Made by a program: the position numbers and the translations under genes
Notes under the pieces: generated by a model
Told to the model about the DNA's origin: nothing
Databases searched by the model: none
The model's input: only the letters and a program-made list of their open reading frames with translations
In this document: positions 9,601-17,810 of the stretch, in pieces
Position numbering within the stretch: position 1 is the first letter of the stretch
How the letters are laid out: every line of letters begins with the position of its first letter
Assembly (NCBI RefSeq): GCF_900199705.1
Contig: NZ_LT904908.1
Span: forward strand, 1,046,530-1,110,529
Length of the DNA stretch: 64,000 bases
DNA from: Collinsella provencensis
Lineage (GTDB): Bacteria; Actinomycetota; Coriobacteriia; Coriobacteriales; Coriobacteriaceae
Direction of reading: 5' to 3'

Positions 9601-10236
9601 ACCAGTCGAGGGAACCATGAGGCGGATGCGGTCAATCTCATCGCCGAAGAATTCCATGCGCACCGGCGCCGTTGCCTGCGCCGCCCAAATATCAACCGTG
9701 TCGCCATGTACGTTGAACAGGCCGGGGGCGTCCGCCGCCTCGGCTCGCGTATACCCCATGCCCACCAGACATTCAGGCACGTTCTCAAACGGCACTTCTT
9801 GCCCCACGGCAAACGTGGACGAAGCCCAATAACGACTCGAGACGGGAGGCACGCAGCGCAAAAGCGCGCGGGCAGATGTCACCATGATGCACGATTCGCC
9901 CCGGGCAATACGCGACAAAGCGGCACAACGAGCGGCAACTATTACGTCATCAGGCTGCGTGCTTTTCCAGGGATAATCTTTACGCTCAGGGAAGCGTGCG
10001 ACGCGCTCCAATCCTACGTACGCGGCAAGCGCTCGGGCGGCACGGTCGGCAGTCTCCTCCCCCGAAACGATGTACACCGTCGGGCGAGGATTGCGTGCAA
10101 ACTGGGCGGCGACCATAAGTGTGCGCCCAGACTGCGACACCGCAAGCGTCGCGTCATCACCCGCCGCAAGCACAGACTCGATTGTTTGCATCGACTCGTC
10201 GGTATAGAGTTGCGCAGCGATACGATGAATCAGCAT
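6652..10236 (-). CDS. mfd: transcription-repair coupling factor Mfd
   Basis: The ATG at 10236 (1194 aa) is preceded by GGGAG; a TTG at 10299 would add 21 residues and is less likely. The order is UvrB-like N-terminal modules, the RNA polymerase interacting CarD/RID-type domain (VTFPFKPGDYVVHSTHGVAL), then the RecG-like translocase: Walker A GDVGFGKTEVALRAAF, DEEQ box VIIDEEQRFGVQH, motif III LTLSATPIPRTMQ, motif VI QLKGRVGRS, and the TRCF C-terminal domain. Mfd pushes stalled RNA polymerase off lesions and recruits UvrA. Length is slightly above the usual 1150. It lies downstream of nth, separated by a terminator hairpin, giving a small DNA-repair neighbourhood. Confidence 0.97.
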   Translation of the reverse strand: MLIHRIAAQLYTDESMQTIESVLAAGDDATLAVSQSGRTLMVAAQFARNPRPTVYIVSGEETADRAARALAAYVGLERVARFPERKDYPWKSTQPDDVIVAARCAALSRIARGESCIMVTSARALLRCVPPVSSRYWASSTFAVGQEVPFENVPECLVGMGYTRAEAADAPGLFNVHGDTVDIWAAQATAPVRMEFFGDEIDRIRLMVPSTGQTIGDERQVEISPVRELALTDDAVKRISAALYLPAQDDTELAALLELVQARVVTPELERFLPLMYENTVSPLVHVHKDALVILSEPRSLFDDCARAYEDLERRAGEARITRLDGLYVRPQELDFGRQQRLNYVSLIRAGGSVTAELKIEQPALAGSDNRFISRIQEVVNNRFACVFAIPDRGARESMELTFTDELIPFEESLQAAPENSGVVGKGEVSVALLKRDADKINARDIEDGSRITVPTITRGRVTFIDLPIPSGVVIPSAHLAVFSVADLNARMSAHRGRARRRVDITEVTFPFKPGDYVVHSTHGVALFSEIVRQEVAGKERDYFLLEYAGGDKLYVPLEQVDRISRYVGPDGDSPRLTRLNTADWSRATTKARKSAKKLAFDLVDLYTRRSSITGFSFGPDSPAQIEMEESFPYEETRDQLDAITDIKADMESSKPMDRLLCGDVGFGKTEVALRAAFKCVDGGRQVMVLCPTTILAQQHFETFFERFAPFGVEVEVLSRFRTPAQQRKALAAFAEGRVDVLIGTHRLLSADVNPHDLGLVIIDEEQRFGVQHKEQLKNLREQIDVLTLSATPIPRTMQMAMSGVRDMSLITTPPTGRRPVAVHVGEYDPDVVSAAIRLEIGRGGQVYYVSNRVKTIDDAVERVLEAAPEARIGVAHGKMSPREVEDVMVQFATKKIDVLIATTIVESGIDNSRANTLIIEDSQRLGLAQLYQLKGRVGRSATQAYAYFMFPGEIPLTEEATARLTALSEFQDLGSGMRIAMRDLEIRGAGSLMGAEQHGNLSSVGFDLFTQMLGQAVAEARGEVGTDVEQASVGINLPADFYLAEDYVPAVDQRVLMYRKLAAADLLETVDELQEECEETFGALPEAAQNLLDRTRIRIRADRLGLESVMLSAGKLTYQGVDVPKDVAFELRTKLGAVNFPKSRKFSVPYRVGVGNGSGIGRGINADTANGGMGPVQAALAILIQLGASGDDD

Positions 10237-10310
10237 GTCGCTCCCGTTTCTTTGACTTCCCAATTCGTCTGGTGCACGCTCGGCAAATTTAATCGGCAAT
10301 CGAGCGCCAA

Positions 10311-10339
10311 AACCCGCCCAAAAATACTTTTGGGCGGGT
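10311..10339 (-). terminator. intrinsic terminator between nth and mfd
   Basis: ACCCGCCCAAAA (from 10312) pairs with TTTTGGGCGGGT (ending 10339); reading on the minus strand the stem is followed by TTTTGG. It separates endonuclease III from mfd, so mfd likely has its own promoter. Confidence 0.65.
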
Positions 10340-10486
10340 GATTTCGTTTCGTTGTGTCGGTTATTCTACCGCAGAATCAACCTTGTAATTAGGGTCCTAC
10401 ATGGTAGAACCCCACGCAGCGCGATCCTATGCTTTGGCCTCCAACATCGTAGGCTCCACGTCGCATCGTGTCGCCCCTCGCAAACG

Positions 10487-11143
10487 TCACCGTGCGCTCG
10501 GGCAGATATCGGCAAGAGGGCATTCCCCGCACAGGGGTTTTCGCGCGTCGCAAATCTCACGACCAAGCATGATCCACTGATGGTTCACGTCGTTCCAATA
10601 CTCGCGCGGCAAAATCTTGAGCAGATCCTGCTCGGTTTTAAGCGGCTCCTTCTCATGCGTTTTGGGAGAAAGTGCCAAACGATGCGCGATACGGTTCACA
10701 TGCGTATCAACCGCAATGCCCTCTACGATGCCATAACCCACGTTGAGCACGATGTTCGCCGTTTTGCGTCCAACACCCGGTAGCTTTACGAGCTCCTTCA
10801 TGTCAGCGGGGACCACGCCGTCATAATCGGCAACGATCATCTGAGCGCATTCAATGCAATGCTTCGCCTTGGTTTTGTAAAAACCAAGCGACCTGATCAC
10901 GCCCGAAAGCTCCTCATACGTTGCGCTCGCCATCGCCTCGGGCGTAGGCCAACGCCGGAACAGCTCAGGTGTCACTTTGTTGACCTGGGCATCGGTCGTC
11001 TGAGCCGAAAGCAGTACCGCGATGACCAGCCTAAACGGATTCTCATGGTCGAGGAAACACTCAACGGGACCGTATCGATCGTTCAGGCGCTTGCACACCT
11101 CAATAGCCCGCTCACGTTTCACAGCATTCGATTCGCGCGGCAT
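10487..11143 (-). CDS. nth: endonuclease III
   Basis: A 218-residue DNA glycosylase/AP lyase for oxidised pyrimidines. It has the helix-hairpin-helix LPGVGRKTANIVL with the catalytic Lys, the catalytic Asp in AVDTHVNR, and a C-terminal [4Fe-4S] site Cys198-X6-Cys205-X2-Cys208-X5-Cys214. All key residues are present and the length is normal. It lies upstream of mfd on the same strand. Base excision repair role is well established for the family. Confidence 0.97.
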   Translation of the reverse strand: MPRESNAVKRERAIEVCKRLNDRYGPVECFLDHENPFRLVIAVLLSAQTTDAQVNKVTPELFRRWPTPEAMASATYEELSGVIRSLGFYKTKAKHCIECAQMIVADYDGVVPADMKELVKLPGVGRKTANIVLNVGYGIVEGIAVDTHVNRIAHRLALSPKTHEKEPLKTEQDLLKILPREYWNDVNHQWIMLGREICDARKPLCGECPLADICPSAR

Positions 11144-11240
11144 ATTGCCTCTCCCTCCGCATCAAGCGTCCAACGGCAAACGCGTTTAATACGCGCCTGC
11201 ACGGTGTCCCCATCTTAGCGGAAAGCGAAACGCACCATGC

Positions 11241-11738
11241 TCACGAGGCAAATGCGTTGGCGAGCACGTCCCGTCCGTTGGCAAATAGGCCCTGCAGAGC
11301 GAGCATAACCTCCTCGGGACTTGCACCGTTGAGAATAAACGTCAGCGCATAGGAAGCAACAAATACCGCAATCACCGCTAACGGCACCGCTACAACAAGT
11401 GCCAACAAACGCAAAGCATGTCCGAGCTTGGAGTGGAAAACTCGCTTCTTGTCGTAAGCGAGCTCGGCGCGGTATGCGTCCGCCGCGCAAGACGCATATG
11501 AATCCGTTTCCGTCGATTCGGAATACGCGCCATCCCGCCCTGATCGGCTCCATGCAAAACCGCGTCGTCCGACATGCCCTTTCAAAGCGGCTGCAGCATC
11601 ATCCCCAGTGGATGCATGCATATTCGGTTCATCCAAATCCATGCAGTCGGAAATCGCCGCCTGTCGTGCTGTGCCTGCGCGACGTTTCCACTCCTCGCGC
11701 TCTCTTGCGCGCCGAGGTGACTCAATGAAAAGCTCCAT
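11241..11738 (-). CDS. hypothetical protein with C-terminal membrane segment
   Basis: A 165-residue protein not recognised as any family. The ATG at 11738 follows a strong AAGGAGG. Residues 1-100 are polar, charged and probably disordered (start MELFIESPRRAREREEWKRR). One long hydrophobic segment lies at about 110-135 (LGHALRLLALVVAVPLAVIA onward), followed by a short tail. It could be a single-pass inner-membrane protein with a cytoplasmic N-terminus. Neighbours (rubrerythrin upstream, nth downstream) give no functional clue. Confidence 0.6.
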   Translation of the reverse strand: MELFIESPRRAREREEWKRRAGTARQAAISDCMDLDEPNMHASTGDDAAAALKGHVGRRGFAWSRSGRDGAYSESTETDSYASCAADAYRAELAYDKKRVFHSKLGHALRLLALVVAVPLAVIAVFVASYALTFILNGASPEEVMLALQGLFANGRDVLANAFAS

Positions 11739-11776
11739 GCAAAAGCCTCCTTCAAGCGGGGGCGCGCATAGAGGAA

Positions 11777-11810
11777 GACCCCCAGCATGACGCTTGTCAA
11801 GCTGGGGGTC
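11777..11810 (-). terminator. intrinsic terminator after rubrerythrin
   Basis: GACCCCCAGC (11777-11786) pairs perfectly with GCTGGGGGTC (11801-11810) around a 14-nt loop. It lies 40 bp past the rubrerythrin stop. Confidence 0.7.
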
Positions 11811-11850
11811 AATCGGTCATATGGCTTTCTCGGTTACCGAAAACTACCAA

Positions 11851-12390
11851 TTAGTAGTTGACGACATGCTCCTCGAAGTGAGCCTGCGGATGAGCGCACA
11901 CCGGGCACATCTCAGGGGCGGTCGGGCCAACATGCAGATGGCCGCAGTTGAGGCACTTCCACACCTTCACGCCCGGGCGATCAAAGACCTCGCCGCGCTC
12001 GACGCGCTCGGCGAGCTTGTTGTAGCGCTCCTCATGAGCCTTCTCAACGGCGCCGACACCACGGAACTTAGCGGCAATAGCAGTGAAGCCCTCTTCCTCG
12101 GCGGTCTTGGCGAACTCGTCGTACATGGTGGTCCACTCATAGTTCTCACCAGCAGCGGCGTCGCGCAGGTTGTCCAGCGTACCGGGAACAGCGCCACCAT
12201 GCAGCTCCTTGAACCACAGCTTGGCATGCTCGGACTCGTTCTGGGCGGTCTCCATGAAGATGTTGGAGATCTGAACATAGCCGTCCTTCTTGGCCTTGGA
12301 TGCATAGTAACGATACTTAGTGTGGGCCTGGGACTCGCCAGCAAACGCAGCCTCAAGGTTCTTCTTAGTCTGAGAGTTCTCGAAATCCAT
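11851..12390 (-). CDS. rubrerythrin
   Basis: A 179-residue non-haem di-iron protein. Residues 1-135 form the ferritin-like four-helix domain with the iron ligands in [17 protein letters not shown] and [13 protein letters not shown]; the C-terminal rubredoxin-like domain has paired cysteines in WKCLNCGH and [10 protein letters not shown]. Rubrerythrins reduce hydrogen peroxide in anaerobes using electrons from rubredoxin or NAD(P)H oxidoreductases. The ATG at 12390 follows GAAGGAGG. It appears monocistronic, with a terminator behind it. Confidence 0.96.
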   Translation of the reverse strand: MDFENSQTKKNLEAAFAGESQAHTKYRYYASKAKKDGYVQISNIFMETAQNESEHAKLWFKELHGGAVPGTLDNLRDAAAGENYEWTTMYDEFAKTAEEEGFTAIAAKFRGVGAVEKAHEERYNKLAERVERGEVFDRPGVKVWKCLNCGHLHVGPTAPEMCPVCAHPQAHFEEHVVNY

Positions 12391-12611
12391 TGGTGCCTCC
12401 TTCTTTGGTGCGCGGGACTTAGCTGAATAGACGCACCGTATCTACTCGTCCTTACTCGGTGGCGCCAAGTTAACGCCATCTTACTGAGAAAGGTGTACCC
12501 GAATTTTGGAACTCATAACTCAGAAGTACGATTCTTTTCAAATCCAAATTGCGTGACATCTCGCCGGTAAAATCTTTTGAGGCAACCCGATACCAAACGG
12601 CCTTCAGACAC

Positions 12612-13562
12612 CTAGCAAATCTGCCACAAACCATCTCGATCGGTGCAAAATCCCTCACGTTTGAGATCGGCCAGAATTGAAAGCACCACATCGTCCTCAA
12701 CCGCAGGACGCGTGGCCTTTAGCTCCTGCTCGTTAAGCAGTATGCACACCGCATGCGTCTCAAGCATCTCTCCATGCGTCTGAGCATCGAGCAGGATTCT
12801 GACGATTTCCGCGCGTTTCTGACGGCGCGAGCCTTCGAACTTGGACTGCCTCGCATAGGTCTTGGAGCGTCGAGACGGATTGGGCACAGTCTTCTTGAGA
12901 TATGCGCCGTAGTCGAGCAGTGCGTAGTACCACGAACGAGGTGTATCGTCGTCATCTTGCGGTGGAGCAAAGCGCAGGCCGTCAACTTCAACCACATTTC
13001 CCGCATTAGCCGCACCGTCAACTCCATCATCTACGCTCGCCAAGCCCGCAGGCAGAGGACACGCAGCCTCAATCAGCGGAATCAGCTCCTTGTCAGGCAC
13101 AGCCGGGACATCCGGGAAGAAATGGTGCAAAAAGACCGTGCGCACATTGGTCTCGAGATACACACCAGGCAGATCAAAGGCAAATGAGCGAATACCCTGA
13201 GCCGTCGCGGGACCGATGCCCGGGAGAGACACCAGATCGCGCGTGTCTCGGAGGAACTCCCCATCAAAATCCCGAACGATCGCCTCCGCCGCCGCCTTGA
13301 GAGCAAGCGCACGACGGTTGTAGCCCATGCCCTGCCATGCGGCTAGAACGTCAGCCGTACTTGCTTCCGCAAGCGAAAAAACACTTGGAAAGCGATCGAG
13401 CCATTCAGCCCAACGCGTCTGTACACGAGCCACCTGCGTCTGCTGCAGCATGACCTCCGAGAGCCAAATCTCGTACGGGTCGCGCGTCCGACGCCACGGT
13501 AAATCGCGATAGAGACGAGCTCCCTCCGCACGGACCAACGTTCGGAAGGGTTCATTCGTCAT
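12612..13562 (-). CDS. MutY-like A/G-specific adenine glycosylase lacking the Fe-S cluster motif
   Basis: A 316-residue HhH-GPD protein. The MutY catalytic Glu is present (Glu36 in LSEVMLQQTQV) and the helix-hairpin-helix is LPGIGPATAQGI. Two features are unusual. The position of the MutY catalytic Asp reads Glu137 (VYLETNVRTVF instead of a DGNV form), and the C-terminal Cys-X6-Cys-X2-Cys-X5-Cys cluster is absent, the region reading DYGAYLKKTVPNPSRRSK. There is also a poorly conserved 40-residue acidic insert at about 170-215. The ATG at 13562 follows AGGAGATC. MutY normally removes A opposite 8-oxoG; whether this clade does so is not certain. Confidence 0.8.
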   Translation of the reverse strand: MTNEPFRTLVRAEGARLYRDLPWRRTRDPYEIWLSEVMLQQTQVARVQTRWAEWLDRFPSVFSLAEASTADVLAAWQGMGYNRRALALKAAAEAIVRDFDGEFLRDTRDLVSLPGIGPATAQGIRSFAFDLPGVYLETNVRTVFLHHFFPDVPAVPDKELIPLIEAACPLPAGLASVDDGVDGAANAGNVVEVDGLRFAPPQDDDDTPRSWYYALLDYGAYLKKTVPNPSRRSKTYARQSKFEGSRRQKRAEIVRILLDAQTHGEMLETHAVCILLNEQELKATRPAVEDDVVLSILADLKREGFCTDRDGLWQIC

Positions 13563-13601
13563 AAGATCTCCTGCTATGGGTGCTTACGAAATAAAGAGAG
13601 A

Positions 13602-14099
13602 CTACTCGACGTTGTTGAAAATGCGAGGAGCATTTGCACAACCGGCGTATTCAGCGAAGCAGTCCCTGTTTGCAAACTTGGGATCGACCGCAGGGAACGC
13701 ACGGCAGTTCACCACATCATCGAGGGTAACGGAATCCAAATAGCTCCGGAGAAGCGCCTGTGCACCCACCCAAATGGGATGATAGCAACAGCCCTCCATA
13801 CGCCCACACACACCGCCTTCGGCCGTGCAATCGTTCATGACGAGCGGACCTTGAACTGCCTCGACAATTTGGCGAATCGTCACCTCTTTGGGGTCAACTT
13901 TCAGGCGCATGCCGCCGCGAACGCCGCGCAGGCTTTCGATAATCCCCGCCTGAACAAGCCCATGCTGAATGGAGCGCGCAAACGAATAAGGCACGTCGAC
14001 CTGATCAGCAGCCGAGCGGACGGACATAAGTCCATCCTGACCGCTGGCGAGCATGGAGAGTAAGCGAAGGGCATAATCGGTTTTGCGAGAAATGTCCAT
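13602..14099 (-). CDS. Rrf2 family transcriptional regulator
   Basis: The ATG at 14099 follows AAGGAG and gives 165 aa; an upstream TTG/ATG extension lacks a ribosome site. The start MDISRKTDYALRLLSMLA is the Rrf2 signature, followed by a winged helix with the wing GLVQAGIIESLRGVRGG. Four cysteines (91, 98, 104, 105) in the CTAEGGVCGRMEGCCYH region match the Fe-S ligand area of IscR/NsrR-type members, so it may sense Fe-S status, NO or redox. The neighbours (MutY-like, rubrerythrin) are compatible with an oxidative-stress context, but targets are unknown. Confidence 0.9.
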   Translation of the reverse strand: MDISRKTDYALRLLSMLASGQDGLMSVRSAADQVDVPYSFARSIQHGLVQAGIIESLRGVRGGMRLKVDPKEVTIRQIVEAVQGPLVMNDCTAEGGVCGRMEGCCYHPIWVGAQALLRSYLDSVTLDDVVNCRAFPAVDPKFANRDCFAEYAGCANAPRIFNNVE

Positions 14100-14240
14100 G
14101 TTTGCTCCTTGTGGCATAACGACCGCGAGGGACAACAGCTACTGACCCTAGGTTTGTGTAATAACACGTCCCCAACTATAAGCCTAGAAGGCCGACCTGC
14201 ACAAATATTGCCGACTCTTACCAATGTTGCATAACCTAAC

Positions 14241-14265
14241 AAAAAAGGCGCTCCGAAGAGCGCCC
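14241..14265 (-). terminator. intrinsic terminator after tRNA-Arg
   Basis: GGCGCTC (14247-14253) pairs with GAGCGCC (14258-14264); on the minus strand it is followed by six T residues (14241-14246). It sits directly downstream of the tRNA. Confidence 0.85.
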
Positions 14266-14276
14266 TAAAATTCGAC

Positions 14277-14353
14277 TGGTGCGGCGTACAGGATTCGAAC
14301 CTGTGACGTTCTGATTCGTAGTCAGACCCTCTATCCAGCTGAGGTAACGCCGC
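14277..14353 (-). tRNA. tRNA-Arg(ACG)
   Basis: Read on the minus strand the gene starts GCGGCGTTACCTCAGCTGG and ends with an encoded ACCA. The anticodon arm is TCTGA-CTACGAA-TCAGA, giving anticodon ACG. The T-arm loop GGTTCGAATCC and a seven-base acceptor stem (GCGGCGT/ACGCCGC) are intact. Total length is 77 nt including CCA. Confidence 0.95.
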
Positions 14354-14622
14354 AACGCAAGGAGTATATTCGCACACGACCCCATGAGAGTCAAGGGTAT
14401 TTCTCAGAAAAATGTAAAGTTTCAAGTCCGTTTCCAAACACCTGTCTTCCATATCGAAAACAACGGAGCAAAGGACGCTCTATAATTTGGACACCCTCTA
14501 TGCTATTGTCAAAGAACTCGCAGGTAAACAAACTGGTTATGTCTGCCTGCACACGGGCAAACAGCCGATCTCGTCGTCGTAAAACCAAGCTGTCTGTTTG
14601 TTAACCCATCTGAACAACGGCG

Positions 14623-14970
14623 CTATCGCGCAATTGCATGCTCGTAAACGGAGTAGGGAATCTCGAGATCCTTCATCAGCCGACGCAAGCGACGAAAACA
14701 GTTGTAGCCCGTGAACTCCATACGCAATACGGCGGGCAGCATGCGCGCCTCATCCACGTGAAAATAGGAAAGCAATTCTCCGACGCCCTCCGGCGAAACC
14801 TCCACCTCAATGCGATGGGGCGTTTCCTCAAAACACCAATCGGTAAGCGGGCCGTCGCTCTCTTGCATAACCCTTAGGGATCCATCGCTCGCCACCGCAC
14901 ACTCTATGCGCATCGCCTCCTCATCGTCTGCACTCTCGAACAATACCGCTCCGCAATCGAATACATCCAT
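14623..14970 (-). CDS. hypothetical protein
   Basis: A 115-residue soluble protein from the ATG at 14970, which follows GGGGAG. It begins MDVFDCGAVLFESADDEEAM and is rich in acidic residues, with no membrane segment and no motif I recognise. The tail FRRLRRLMKDLEIPYSVYEH may be helical. No operon partner is evident; serS lies about 190 bp away behind its terminator. The longer upstream reading to 15030 has no ribosome site. Confidence 0.6.
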   Translation of the reverse strand: MDVFDCGAVLFESADDEEAMRIECAVASDGSLRVMQESDGPLTDWCFEETPHRIEVEVSPEGVGELLSYFHVDEARMLPAVLRMEFTGYNCFRRLRRLMKDLEIPYSVYEHAIAR

Positions 14971-15104
14971 AAACTGCTCCCCTCTTCTGCCGTCTGCCCG
15001 TATCAAGAGTATACCCAAAAAATAGAACATATGTTCGTGTATTCAATATGAACATGACGTTTTCGGAAAGGGAATTTGTCCAATTGAAGTGCTAGCGAAG
15101 ACGA

Positions 15105-15133
15105 AAGGGCGGCCGCATAACGCGACCGCCCTT
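15105..15133 (-). terminator. intrinsic terminator after serS
   Basis: AAGGGCGG (15105-15112) pairs with CCGCCCTT (15126-15133), 30 bp past the serS stop; the minus-strand run-out is TTTCGTCTT. Confidence 0.6.
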
Positions 15134-15162
15134 GTAAGCGCTTTGATTTTCGATGCGGCTTT

Positions 15163-16455
15163 CTACGCCAGCGGCTCGATTTTCTCAATGCCGCCCATGT
15201 AGGGACGCAGGACCTCGGGCACCGTGATAGAACCGTCGGCGTTTTGGTAGTTCTCCATGATGGCAGCCATAGTGCGGCCCGTGGGCAGGCCGGAGCCGTT
15301 CAGCGTGTGCACGAAGCGCGTGCCCTTGAAGTTCTCGGGGTCGCGGTACTTGATGTTGGCACGACGCGCCTGGAAGTCGCCGCAGTTCGAACAGGAGGAG
15401 ATCTCCTTGTAGGCGTTGTAGCTCGGCAGCCACACCTCGATATCGTAGGTCTGACGTGCGGAGAAGCCCAGATCGCCCGTGCACAGGGAGATCACGCGAT
15501 ACGGAAGCTCGAGCTGCTGCAGGAGGTACTCAGCCTCGGCAACCATGCTCTCGAGCTCGGCATCGGACTCCTCCGGCTTGGCAAACTTGACCATCTCGAC
15601 CTTGGTGAACTGGTGCTGGCGAATGATGCCGCGCGTGTCGCGGCCGGCCGAGCCCGCCTCCTCGCGGAAGCAAGGCGTGCCGGCGGTGTAGCGCAGCGGC
15701 AGTTGGGCACCGTCGAGGACCTCACCAGCATGGAGATTGGTCAGCGCAACCTCGGCGGTGGGGATCAGGAACTGGTCGACGCCCGTGTGATAGGCGTCTT
15801 CCTCGAACTTGGGCAGCTGGCCCGTGCCGTACATGATTTCGCGATTGACAATCACCGGCGGGATGAACTCGGTGAACCCGCGGGAGATGTGCGTGTTGAG
15901 GAAGAAGCTCTGCAGCGCGCGATCGAGCGTGGCACCCGCGCCGGCAAGCACGGTAAAGCGCGCGCCAGACAGCTTGGCACCGCGATCGAAGTCGAGGATG
16001 CCCGTGTCGGTGCCCAGGTCCCAGTGCGCCTTGGCCTCAAAGCCCTCGGCAGCGAAATCGCGCGGGACACCCCAGCGGCGACGCTCGGGGTTCTCGTTCT
16101 CGTCCACGCCCACCGGAGTGGCATCGCACGGAATGTTGGGGATACGGCACATGAAGTCGGCAAGTTCTGAATCCAGGGCGCTGCGGCGATCGGCCAGGCC
16201 CTCGATCTGGTCGTTGACCTGGCGCACCGCTTCCTTGGCGGCCTCTGCCTCGTCCTTTTTGCCCTCTTTCATGAGGACGCCGATCTTCTTGGATTCGGCG
16301 TTGCGCGTGGCCTGGAGCTCCTCCACTTGGGCGATGACAGAGCGGCGCTCCTCATCCAGCTGGAAGAACTTCTCGCGATCCCAGCTGCCCTGGCGATTTG
16401 CCATGGCGGTGTCAAGCACCTCGGGATTCTCGCGGACGAATTTGATGTCGAGCAT
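15163..16455 (-). CDS. serS: seryl-tRNA synthetase
   Basis: The ATG at 16455 follows ACGGAGG and gives 430 aa, the normal SerRS length. Residues 1-110 are the long antiparallel coiled-coil that grips the tRNA-Ser variable arm ([20 protein letters not shown] onward). The class II catalytic core has motif 2 [20 protein letters not shown] and motif 3 [15 protein letters not shown]. It charges tRNA-Ser with serine. No T-box leader is visible upstream. An upstream extension of the reading frame overlaps the divergent small gene's promoter and is not used. Confidence 0.97.
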   Translation of the reverse strand: MLDIKFVRENPEVLDTAMANRQGSWDREKFFQLDEERRSVIAQVEELQATRNAESKKIGVLMKEGKKDEAEAAKEAVRQVNDQIEGLADRRSALDSELADFMCRIPNIPCDATPVGVDENENPERRRWGVPRDFAAEGFEAKAHWDLGTDTGILDFDRGAKLSGARFTVLAGAGATLDRALQSFFLNTHISRGFTEFIPPVIVNREIMYGTGQLPKFEEDAYHTGVDQFLIPTAEVALTNLHAGEVLDGAQLPLRYTAGTPCFREEAGSAGRDTRGIIRQHQFTKVEMVKFAKPEESDAELESMVAEAEYLLQQLELPYRVISLCTGDLGFSARQTYDIEVWLPSYNAYKEISSCSNCGDFQARRANIKYRDPENFKGTRFVHTLNGSGLPTGRTMAAIMENYQNADGSITVPEVLRPYMGGIEKIEPLA

Positions 16456-16576
16456 GATGCCTCCGTGTTCAATTTCTGGCGTATATGCATGCGCATGACT
16501 GACGGTTGTGCAGTGCAAGTATATACTGGTGGGCAAATTTGCGAACACGGTTCAGCCAAGAAAGCAGGACGTAACC

Positions 16577-16744
16577 ATGGATCAGATCTTCAATTTCCTT
16601 TTCGGCACCCGCGAGGGCGTGGCAGTCCTGTTCTTTTCGGGCCTTGTAATCTTTGGCATCGCGGCGGCTGTGCTCGAAAAACGCACGAGCAAGATCTATG
16701 TCGACCGCGGCCCCAAAAAAGACGACGAGGACTCCTGGTTCTAG
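16577..16744 (+). CDS. small single-pass membrane protein, hypothetical
   Basis: A 55-residue product starting MDQIFNFLFGTREGVAVLFF at the ATG at 16577; AGCAGGAC is a weak ribosome site. A transmembrane segment spans about residues 14-34 and is followed by a charged cytoplasmic tail (EKRTSKIYVDRGPKKDDEDS). It is divergent from serS with about 120 bp between starts. No family recognised. Support is the compact hydrophobic-plus-charged design and the lack of any other gene here; it could still be spurious. Confidence 0.5.
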   Translation: MDQIFNFLFGTREGVAVLFFSGLVIFGIAAAVLEKRTSKIYVDRGPKKDDEDSWF

Positions 16745-16853
16745 CCCCTCTGCCGCACATTTAGGCAGGTAAAAGCGCGGTTCCCTTTTGCCGCTCCGCC
16801 AAATTCCATGTCCTATGACGCCATAGGCAGCCGGGCACGGTAAAACCTCGACT

Positions 16854-17642
16854 CTAGCCCTCGATCACGTCAATCGCGCGAATGAAGGCCGAACGCATGC
16901 CGGCGGCCTCGAGCTCCGCGACGCCCTTGATGGTCGTACCACCGGGCGAGCACACGGCGTCCTTCATCACGCCCGGATGCACACCGCTTGCAAGCTGCAG
17001 CTTTGCCGTACCGGCAACCATCTGGCTCACCATCTTGTATGCCTGGGCGCGCGGAATGCCGTATTTCACCGCCGCGTCCCCCAATGCCTCGATCACCATG
17101 GCGATAAACGCAGGCGAGCAACCGCCCACCGTCCCCGCCACCGAAAGCAACTTCGTCTCAACCTCGACCACCGTGCCGAGCAAGCCCAGCAGCTCGTGCA
17201 CCAATACGCGCTCGTCCTCACCGAGCGTCGAGATGTTTTCGCAGGCGATCACGCCCTCATCAATTGACACCGGCGTGTTCGGGATCGTCGACACGTGACG
17301 CGTGCCGGGCAAGACCTTATCGAATTCCGCACAATCCCAACCCGCGGCCACGGAGATGAACGGAACGTTGGCAAGCGCATCGGCAATGGGCGTGAGCACG
17401 GGCTCGATCATGTACGGTTTGATGGCAACTACCACCAGGTCGACTTTGCCCACCAGCTCGGCGGCATCCTTGCACGCGTGCATGTTGCGCCACTCCGTGC
17501 GCTCCAGTAGGCGCTCGTACGAGCCCGAGCATGCATACATCTGCTCGCCGGCGATCTCGTTCGATGCCAACCAGCCGTCCGCCATGGCGCTCGCCATATT
17601 GCCAAATCCGATAAAACCGATTTTGACGTCCTTCAGCTCCAT
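16854..17642 (-). CDS. proC: pyrroline-5-carboxylate reductase
   Basis: From the ATG at 17642 (262 aa, AAAGGTGG upstream; a GTG at 17651 is the alternative). The N-terminal Rossmann fold reads VKIGFIGFGNMASAMADGW. The C-terminal dimerisation domain carries the P5CR signature (SPGGTTIKGVAELEAAGMR) and GGCSPAFIAMVIEALGDAAV. It reduces P5C to proline with NAD(P)H. The conserved core is intact and the length normal. It stands alone between a small membrane gene and a divergent acyltransferase. Confidence 0.96.
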   Translation of the reverse strand: MELKDVKIGFIGFGNMASAMADGWLASNEIAGEQMYACSGSYERLLERTEWRNMHACKDAAELVGKVDLVVVAIKPYMIEPVLTPIADALANVPFISVAAGWDCAEFDKVLPGTRHVSTIPNTPVSIDEGVIACENISTLGEDERVLVHELLGLLGTVVEVETKLLSVAGTVGGCSPAFIAMVIEALGDAAVKYGIPRAQAYKMVSQMVAGTAKLQLASGVHPGVMKDAVCSPGGTTIKGVAELEAAGMRSAFIRAIDVIEG

Positions 17643-17810
17643 GTGAGCCACCTTTCCGCATTCCAGCGCGCACCATGTCGCACTCTCTATTCGCTGCTAT
17701 TTTACGAGAATCTTGTTCGCCCCCACACATGACCGCGGCAACTGCACGCAATGCGCAGTAGAATGCACGACGCGACGACGCGAGGAACAGGCGATTGGAG
17801 GGGTCAACCG

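Noticed and set aside
16456-16576. T-box leader upstream of serS
   Set aside because: The interval is about 120 bp, shared with a divergent gene, and shows no T-box sequence or specifier stem-loop.
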